A program made the position numbers and the translations under genes. Positions 32,501-41,500 of a stretch of 57,201 nucleotides of DNA are shown here, in pieces. The stretch lies in assembly GCA_021730935.1 (NCBI GenBank), contig JAKFYJ010000012.1:1-57201 (forward strand), given 5' to 3'. The notes under the pieces are model-generated. The model was not told the DNA's origin, made no database searches, and was given only the letters and a program-made list of their open reading frames with translations. Positions within the stretch are counted from its first letter, which is position 1; each line of letters starts with the position of its first letter. Origin of the DNA: Elusimicrobiota bacterium (lineage in GTDB: Bacteria > Elusimicrobiota > Elusimicrobia > 2-02-FULL-39-32).

Positions 32501-35500
32501 TTTTATAAAGAAATTTCCGCAGAAGACGCTGAACTTTTGAGAAGCTGGATGGTTCGAAAACATGCGTTATCCGATATCTACGTCCTTCATTTCGTTGGTT
32601 TGTTATTCACAGCAATATTTTTGCCGTTTTTATACCTGGGGAATCTGCCAGTGGACAACATCATTGGAGTTTCAGGCGCATTTATATTTGGCTTCCCCGC
32701 TATCAGGCATCTTGTTCACAACATCCGGAGCCCTTATAAACTTACCACCTCCGATGGCAACCGCCCCGCCGCGGCGATTCCTTCTGCGACAAATCCCGCC
32801 GAATCCGGCTCCAATTGGCAACAGCAAAAAGAAGCGGTGTTTTCAGCAGTGCGCAAAGAACGGGAAAACCGATCAGGTTTGTATGCGCAAGTATCGGTTA
32901 AAGTGGACGACAAGAGCGTTATCATTAGAAGCAATGCCGACATTAACAACGATTTGGATCTTGCGCTGGAGGAGCTCCGGTTCTCTCGCCTTCAGGGCGG
33001 ATATGATGTCAGTTTGATGGTTAGCTCGCTAGAACATTCGGGAATAGTGGTAATTACCGCGAATGATGAGAGGGCCGGCGAACCCGCTCTAGAATGGATG
33101 AGAGAGCAACAAACCGCCGCCAGCCGCATTTATATGGGATTTTTGGAAACTAAAATTAGAAATGAGTTTGAAACATTTTTGGGGTTGGCTGGCACAACTC
33201 TTAGCGACGCCCTTCCCAGAGAGATAACGCCCTTGCAGAGGATGATTGTTCTCGGCATGGGCGAGGCCGCCATGTCTAATTCTAAACGACAAAGAGCAAG
33301 GGAGGGCGCTGCCCCCCAATTTAAAGATTTTTATTTGATTCATGCCGTTGAGCATATTCAATACTTCGCGAGAATTACACGCAGCGTTGACCCGACGGCG
33401 GGCTCAGAAAAATTCGGCCGGCTTCTTTCCGAAGCGCGCTTTCGGATCCGCCAGGCCCAATTGGATGAGTTGCTCGCCAAAAGGGTGTCTGAAGTCAATA
33501 GAGACGAAGTCTTATCTCTTGTCAAAGAATGGTTGGGGTTGCCTGAGTCCCATTCCATAGTCCTTGATGGGCCTCTGGACATCGGAGAATCTGTCACCCA
33601 GCGCCAGTTGTTGGAACGCCGGTCCCCGTCGCTTCGCCGTGCCGCTGGGCAATTTTCCCAGTCAGCCCGTGTTCCTGTTTTGATCAGCGGTGAGATCCAG
33701 CCAAACGCCGTTCATTTTTATGAGGACGTCAAATTGGCTGAGATTAAGAAGGCGGTTGACGCGTACAATTTGTCAGGTTCCAATTCTCAAACTTGGGTCA
33801 TTTCGCTTGGCCGCTCTGCCGCCTCCTTTTTTAGGGGAACTTCAGTCAGACGGTCGGTGGGAGTCTCCGCATTGACTATTATTCTTTGGAGCTTTGCAAG
33901 CGGATCTGCCTTGGCTTACGATGGAAGCGCGCTTAATGCAACCAAAGATTTCATTCTGACTGAAAACGGCATTTTAGTTTTAATATTTGGGGTCATAATT
34001 TTAGTCGGCGCTGCTGCGGTGCTTTTTGCACGCCACACAGCTAACAGTTATCTTAGAGAGATTGAGCCGTCACGTCCTTCTCAGCCTAATCGAATCAACT
34101 TCAGCGTTCCTGAAGGGGGAGATCTGTCAGAGGGAGATCTTGAAAATCTTGACGGAGGCGGTTCTCTTGCGCTTAAGCGGTTAAGAAGTTTGAATTTAAC
34201 TGTTGATGTTGATCGCCTAAGCTCCACTCAGAGAGTGTCATTTGATAATTATCTTCGAGCGATGGAAGAAGTCGTCAGAGCCATGGATAAATTGATTCAG
34301 GGCGATGTTTCGGCTGATTTTGAAGTTGATGCTGCCCGTGCACAATTAGGCAGGGCAGAGAATGAATTGATGCAAAATGGCATTCCAGCAGAAACCGTTG
34401 GGCTATGGGGCAGGGCATTTGATAGGCTCCTCTTGGAAGTATTCAATTTTGGTGCCACCCCCGCCGCCGCGATCCCGGGCGTTGTCGATTTGATCAAGAA
34501 TTGGCTCGCCAAGACCGCCAAGTTCCCCTGGCTCCGGTCTCTTGGCGTTAACCTCCTCGGTCTCGGGCTCGTTGATCCCAATAATAAGAAAGATCTTCAA
34601 GATGCCATCATCATCAAGGCTGCGCCTCGGATTGAATCTACTGCGTGGATTTTGACTCACTTGCTGACCTTTGCCGGCTGGGCCGTGCTGAACTATTTTG
34701 GAAAATCCCTGGGCCTTGAACAATATTCCAGCCTCTACATTTGGGGGACGGGAATCATTCTGAGCGTCATTGCCGGGTTTATGCACACCCAAGTCTATCG
34801 TTGGAATAAGGCGACTGGAACATGGGAACTTGGCGAAGCAGGCAATATTACAAAAATTTGGCTTTCAGCGATGTTCCTCCTCATCCACAGCCCCTATTTA
34901 TACGGCTTGTCCTCCGGAGCATCAGTTTTATCAACAGTCATCTACGCGGCGTTCAGCATTGTCGCGGCGCACCGCCTGTATAATCGCATCGCCCAAAAGT
35001 CTGGCGGCTTCCTCCCCGCCGCGGCGATTAATTTTTCTGAATTCGTTCCGAGCGTAATCGGGCATTTTTTTCAGCGTGGACATTCAGGTTCCGTCAATCG
35101 CGGGGGGACTTCCTCGATAACTCGGGCTGCGTATAAAGCACGCAAAGCCGCTTTGGACGCTCGAACTCAGGGAGCCAATAATCAAGATGAATTCGCAACT
35201 GCCAAAGATGGATCATACTCGAATTCTGCATATAAGCAAACCGCCCAGTTCATGCTTAAATATCTCAATAGTCAGGATTATAGTGACAAAGTCAGACCCC
35301 TGACCCCGGCAAATATTCTCTCGGACTATCGCACCCCTGGATTCTGGCGGAACGAACTCGGCCAGGGCATAACGCCCGAAACGGCCGTTGCGATTAGCGC
35401 GCATATTTTTTCCGAAATTGGCGTGAATCTATCTCCTGAATATGAAGGTAGTTATTCAAATTACATTAATAATTTTAAAACCAAGCTCGCCCAGTTGGCC

Positions 35501-38500
35501 GGAGTCAATGCGCCCGCCGCCGTCGGATACACGCCGTCTAGTCCCGAGGATAGAAATTCTCATTTCACCCGACATCCGGAGAATCTTCGTGTTCCCGCGT
35601 CGGTTAAATTTGCAGACGGTAATGCCTTGGAAGCATCTCTCGCGGGTGAGCGCCGAGCTGGACGAGGCAGAATCGCAACGGTCGCATCTGTCATGTTGCT
35701 TGCCCTTCTCCTCCCCACCCTGTCTCACGCGGCCACCATCGGGATGACTGCGATGCCCGCTGTTTCAGGGAATTGGGGCGAGATTTTGGCAGGATTGGTT
35801 TTGTCCGCCGGAGCAGTTGCCGTGTCAGGAGTTTTTCAAACCTCACAGTCTCCAAAGAAAAAAATTGGGATTATCGTTGATGATCAGGACCCCGCTCTCA
35901 AGCGTGCGCTCGAGGCAAGCGGAGAGTTAAGAGTCGTATCCGACAGCCAGGGGCTGATGTATGGAGAAAAAATTGGCTTCTATCTCATAAGCAAAGGGGA
36001 AGATGCTGTAAATAAGCTCAAAGCGCGAGGAATCCCCAATTCCCGCATTATGTATTTGGGTGATGCTAGATTGAAAGGCGAAAATTTTGGGATTCATCCC
36101 ATAAGCAAGACTGATCTTATAGCTTCGGGGGAACGGGCAAACTCTTTCCTCGCTCAATATGTTCGGTCTGTTCCGTTGATTGAGGCGATTGAGTTCGTCA
36201 CTTCTAAAAAATGGGAAATAAATCAAAATAGTTACGAAGAAGGTGTGTCAGTGTCAGTTTCTGATTACAGGGCAGGCGAACAACATGTTATTTTAAAACT
36301 TGCTCTGGGCAAAATTGGACGAGAGGCTTTTGTTGATATTAAATTGGATGAAGAAGATTTTAAGGATGGGTGGCGATTGTGGCGATTCAATGATAAGGAA
36401 GCTCCTGCTAAGTTTTTATCAAAATTTCTCAGAAATTCTGGCTTTCCCGAGCTCGGGGTGAGTCTAAAACTTAGCGAAATTCAATTAGTAGAAGCCTATA
36501 TCAAAGGGCTCGGGAATACATCCGGCTCCCTCACCACCCAAGCCACATACAACAGATTCTCGTATCTCCCCAGGTGGTTCGTGAGCGCGTTCATTGCCCC
36601 GTTCACCGAGAGAGAGGTTTATGCCGACGCCGCCCGGGCGATGAGAGAAGGCAAGGAAATTGACGCTATTCAAATATTGGCCGAATTTGCGAGAGATCAT
36701 TTGAATATCTTGCCCACCACAGATTTAGTCCGTCGCTTTGAATACTCCTCGGACTATGTCGAGAGAATGAACCGTGCGCACGCGCGCGGAGCGAGATTCG
36801 GGGCCGCCTCCCTCTTCGAAACCGTCGTCAATGTCGCTTCCCACTCCTGGCACAACATCACTCACAAACTTAAGCTGACGACGGACACCCCGCAAAATAT
36901 CCATGGATTTATAGTTTGGACCACTCGAAGCCTACTGAAGGAGATCAATGAGTATGATCAACAATATCGATATTCTTTAACAAAATCGCGCGAAGCTTTT
37001 GTTACAAGAATCAATAACATTATTGAACGAGAGCGCAGCGTTCAGGACGGTTCAGAATTAGATTCTCTGAGAGCGGAAACTATTCAATTGGCGAAAGATA
37101 TACGTGCAATGCACGTCTGCATTGTCGCTTTGGAAGATCAGGCTCTGGCCGCGTACGTAGCCTTTAAATTTCAGCCGAAATTTAACGATGCAGTTCGTTT
37201 GCACAAGAAAGCCAAAGCCGCCGATACTGTGGAAGAAATTATCGAAATTACAAAAGAATTTGCGAAATTATATCCCGCAAATGATGACGCTTCGGGCTCC
37301 CAGCCGAGCGGAGCGGTTTCTGTCTATGATGAATTAAACAATGCGGCGAAGACTCCCGAGGGTATTGTCCGAATTGTGGGCATCCTCAAGGGCATTCGGG
37401 CCGCTTTGATAGAGGAATATGCTCAAGATTCGGCCGCCAAGGCGCGTTACAGGATGGAATCTAAATTAAGCGATGAATTTATCAAAGCTCATCCGAACAG
37501 TTCTGTCCAGAACATTTTCTTGTCTATGATCAAGGACCCCGACAGTCTGTCATCCGCGATCAGGGCGGTTGACGGCGCGCTTTATGATCTGCAAACAGGC
37601 CGTCCGCTCCATGAATTTGGTGATGATACACTCGCAGTTCTTTATCTTGTTCGGATCTCCATGAATGAGTCTCCTGCGGGCTTTTTAAGGACCGAAGAAT
37701 CTGCCTTGGCAAGGGCTCTAAGAGATCAGAATCAACTGAGTCGCATCCTTGAGAAATTGGGAAGATTGACGGCATATCAGATAGATAATTATCCTCACGA
37801 TGACACTCAAGTCTATGCGGATTATCGCATCGAATTTGAGGATCTGCAGAAAATGGCAAGTGAGATCGCTGTGCTTCAGCAGCGCATTAATGACGGGAAA
37901 CCTGTCCTCTTCATCACCAATAAGAATCTGGGCTTCCGCATCCTGGCGGAGTTTGAAAATGAATACGACAGATTCTATAGAGAGACAGTCGCAAAAATTG
38001 TTGAGGCCAGCCGCACATCTCAGACTTGGAATAAAACTTCGTGGATTTCTTTCTATGCCCGTGTTGTAGATTTTATCCGCAACATCGAATCCCAACTTTC
38101 TGATGATGAAATCGATTATTATGCCCGGCAAGTCCACGATATTGGATATTTTCAGGGGCAGTCCGCCAGGGCCGGGAATCCCATGAACGCTTTTGTGGGC
38201 GGAAAGATAACTCCGGCGCAGGAGACGATGCTGGACTCATCGCGTGCGAATGTGAAGAGATATTTTTCAAAGCATGATAAACCCGGGAGCGTGAAGCTGA
38301 ACCTGAGCGATGTCCTGCCGGAAAAACGGTCGGAGTTTCTCAGGCTTTCAGGAAAGCAGTTTGAGGATTCCCAAGTGTCCGCTTTAGATGAGCAAACGAA
38401 TATCTTCAACAGTTTTGCCATGAGCTGGGATGAACTGCTCAGGGACGCTGAAAACTGGAATGACATGGGCGCTCAAAAGAAATTCTTGAGGAGCAAACAG

Positions 38501-41500
38501 ACAACGGCTGTGGCCGGCACATTGGTTTTACTCAGAATGAAAGGAAATCTGAGCGACCATGAAATGAATGAGGCGACAAATGCGATCTGGCGATATACAG
38601 GTCAATTCGATGGGGAATATGCCTGGGACGGGACGGATCGGAATGGACAGGCCGATCCAGAAGGGTGGAGGCGTTCGAACCCATTGGTGAGCAAGCCTCT
38701 GAAGGATATGTCTGAAGACGAATTGGCAAAGGATGAGCCGATCTGGAAGGCGGTGAAGAATGCCCAGGCGGCAAAGAACTCGGGTTCCCTCACCTCCCTG
38801 GGCACATTGGAACATGCGTGGCGCAACCTTGCGGTCGGGAGCGCGCTGTTCGGGGTTTATGCTTATGGGATGTTCGGGTTCACGCTTCTTTTTGCGGCGG
38901 CGACGGGACTTGTTTATGCGGTCACGGCTTACATTCTTGTCTCTTGGATGAGGTCCGGCGTCCAGGGCGAAGCTCTCCGGGAAAAGACGGCCAAACATCT
39001 GGTGGCATGGTGGTGGGAAGCCCCTGAAATTTTCTGGATGGGAATGCAGTATGGTTACGATTTGGTGTATAAACTGAAAGATCAAGCTGACAAGAATCAT
39101 AATGCCAGACTGATGAAATTTCTCGAGAATCATCCGGACGCGGAAGAATATATGAGGACTCGTTATTTCGCTTTGGATAAAATGGTGGACGGCGTGTTTG
39201 ACTATATGATGATCGGGCTCGTCACCTCTTGCCTGGTCATGATTGCGAAGGGAATTTTCCCTGATTTGGCTTCAAACAGTGTCTGGGTCAAAGTGTCTCT
39301 GCACATCCTCTTCGGCCCTGCGGCAGGTTTTCTCTTCTGGAAACACGGAATCCACAATTTCAGGAACCCTGAAGCTTCACTGACGAGCGGAGCGGCAGAA
39401 GCTGTTGCCAACGGTTCCAGAGGACGTCAATCAAGAGTTATCGCGAGCAGGATCGATCAGTATCTGAAAAATTATGAAGGCATATTAAATAAGCTGAAGA
39501 TGGCTCGCGCATTGAATGTTTCCCCCGGAACGCTTTCGAATCATGGGGTTAGCTCCAAAGTAAAAGAAATCAATCGATTGCGGGCGGAAAATGAGCCGGG
39601 GCGGAAGTTAATTCACGAGAATCCTCTGGAAGCGGTTAAAGAATTTTTGAGGAAACATCCGGGGGGACTTCTGCGCATAAACAGAGAAATGTCCAAATCG
39701 CTCAAGGTTTCCGTCAGAACTATCGTGAACTATGTCATTCGATACGATATCGCTGAACTTGTCCGGAACGAGAACGAGCGCCGCAAAGTCTCGGAACCCG
39801 AAAAGAAATTGATCGCTTTAAATGTTGAAGACGCGATAAAATTCTTTTTAAGGGACTATAACGGTGTTTTGAAAGTCAGTCATTTGGCGCAGGAATTGGG
39901 CATTCCAAAGCGCACTGCGGATTACTATCTGCATAAAGATATGGTTCAAGCTGAAAACGAGCGCCGTATGCGAGAAGAGCCCAGCCGCATATTAGTCTCG
40001 AAAAATATTGACGATGTGATAAAAGATTATTTGAAGAAGCATAGTGGAAAGTTCGATGTCACGGCGATGGCAAAGGAGTTAAATGTTTCACGGCGCACCC
40101 TATTTAGACGATCGTTATCTAAAATGGCGAGAGACGAGAATAGACGCCGCCTGAAAAGTGAGCCAACGCGTCCGCTGTTGAGCATCAATCCTTCAAACAC
40201 TTCAGAGCATGGAGCTCTCGCCTCTCTCAGGATATTCCTCAAATATAATCCCAAGACATGGATCGGCCGCGCATGGGTCCGGCTCTATCACGCGCCTTTG
40301 GACGAGATGAAAGAAATCAACGCGATCGTGGAGGCGATTTGGATGTCGGATTTTACTCTTGCCGCCGAGCGTATCTGTAATTTCCTGGTCGGCCATTATC
40401 AGTTGACGCCTGTCAAACTGAACGGGGACGCCAAAGCAAAATTGGCCGCTCAACTTGCGTCATCCAATTTCAGCCAAAGCTTCGATTTCACGAAAGCCGC
40501 AGAACACATCAGCGCGTTTTTGAGCAAATCCCTGAAGGATCCCCTCAGTTTTTCACCCCAATCCCATTTCGTCAGGGCCAACGGAATCCTGAAAATCGTC
40601 AGCAAAATCATTCAGGCGCGCGAACAAGGAAAGAACGGAAACCTCGCCAACCGCTTCTGGCACACCCTGCACAACCTCCGAAACATCGGAAGGTCCGAAT
40701 TTTCCCTCTCAAAGCCCGTCGGAACTCTCAGGATTTCTGATCTTTCGGGCACAGTTTATATTCCCCGGGAGATTAACTCTTGGGAAGTTTCTGAGGCGTT
40801 CTATATTCTCAAACGATATTTCGGAAACATCCTTGTGAGGGATATCACTCACGCGCACATAAAATTTTTGCTGGAAAATGATCGTATAATATCCATTTCA
40901 CAGCTTGAAGCACTCAAAACAGTTCTTTCCAACTCGGGCGCGGATCTCCGGAGCCCGTTTGACGGCATTGACCCTGCAATGGCGAAAGAAATCAACCGCG
41001 TGATCACCCGCGTTTCTGAGAAAGAAGATGAAGCTTTTGTTGCGCGGCTCGACGACATCAAATTGCTTGATTATTGGAAGTCCCACTTAAAACGAGAATA
41101 TCGTGACCGTGCGGAAGAATTTCATCGCGAATTCATGAAACTTCTTGATTATAAAATCAGCGAATGGAAGATCAAGGATTTATTCAGGCGCAGTCAACCA
41201 AATTCTTCTCATTTGTACCGTTTTAATGATTTCGAAATTTTGGGGAAGGCACTTCGCGAAATCCAGCGCGAACTTGTGTTGAAAGCCGATGCCCCTTCGG
41301 CATCGGGCCGCCCCGGTTCCCTCAACCCGTTTTCGGATATCTACACAAGGAATTGGGCTGGATTTGTGGAGGGACTGTTGTTCCCGGCGCTCACGGCGGT
41401 CCTTGCTCAGGTTTTGTCCGCGCATATTCCGTTCATGCAGGACAGCGCCACGGCCCAAGCGCTTGCGGCATTTTTGACGGCGGGACTGGGGCTTTTTGGG

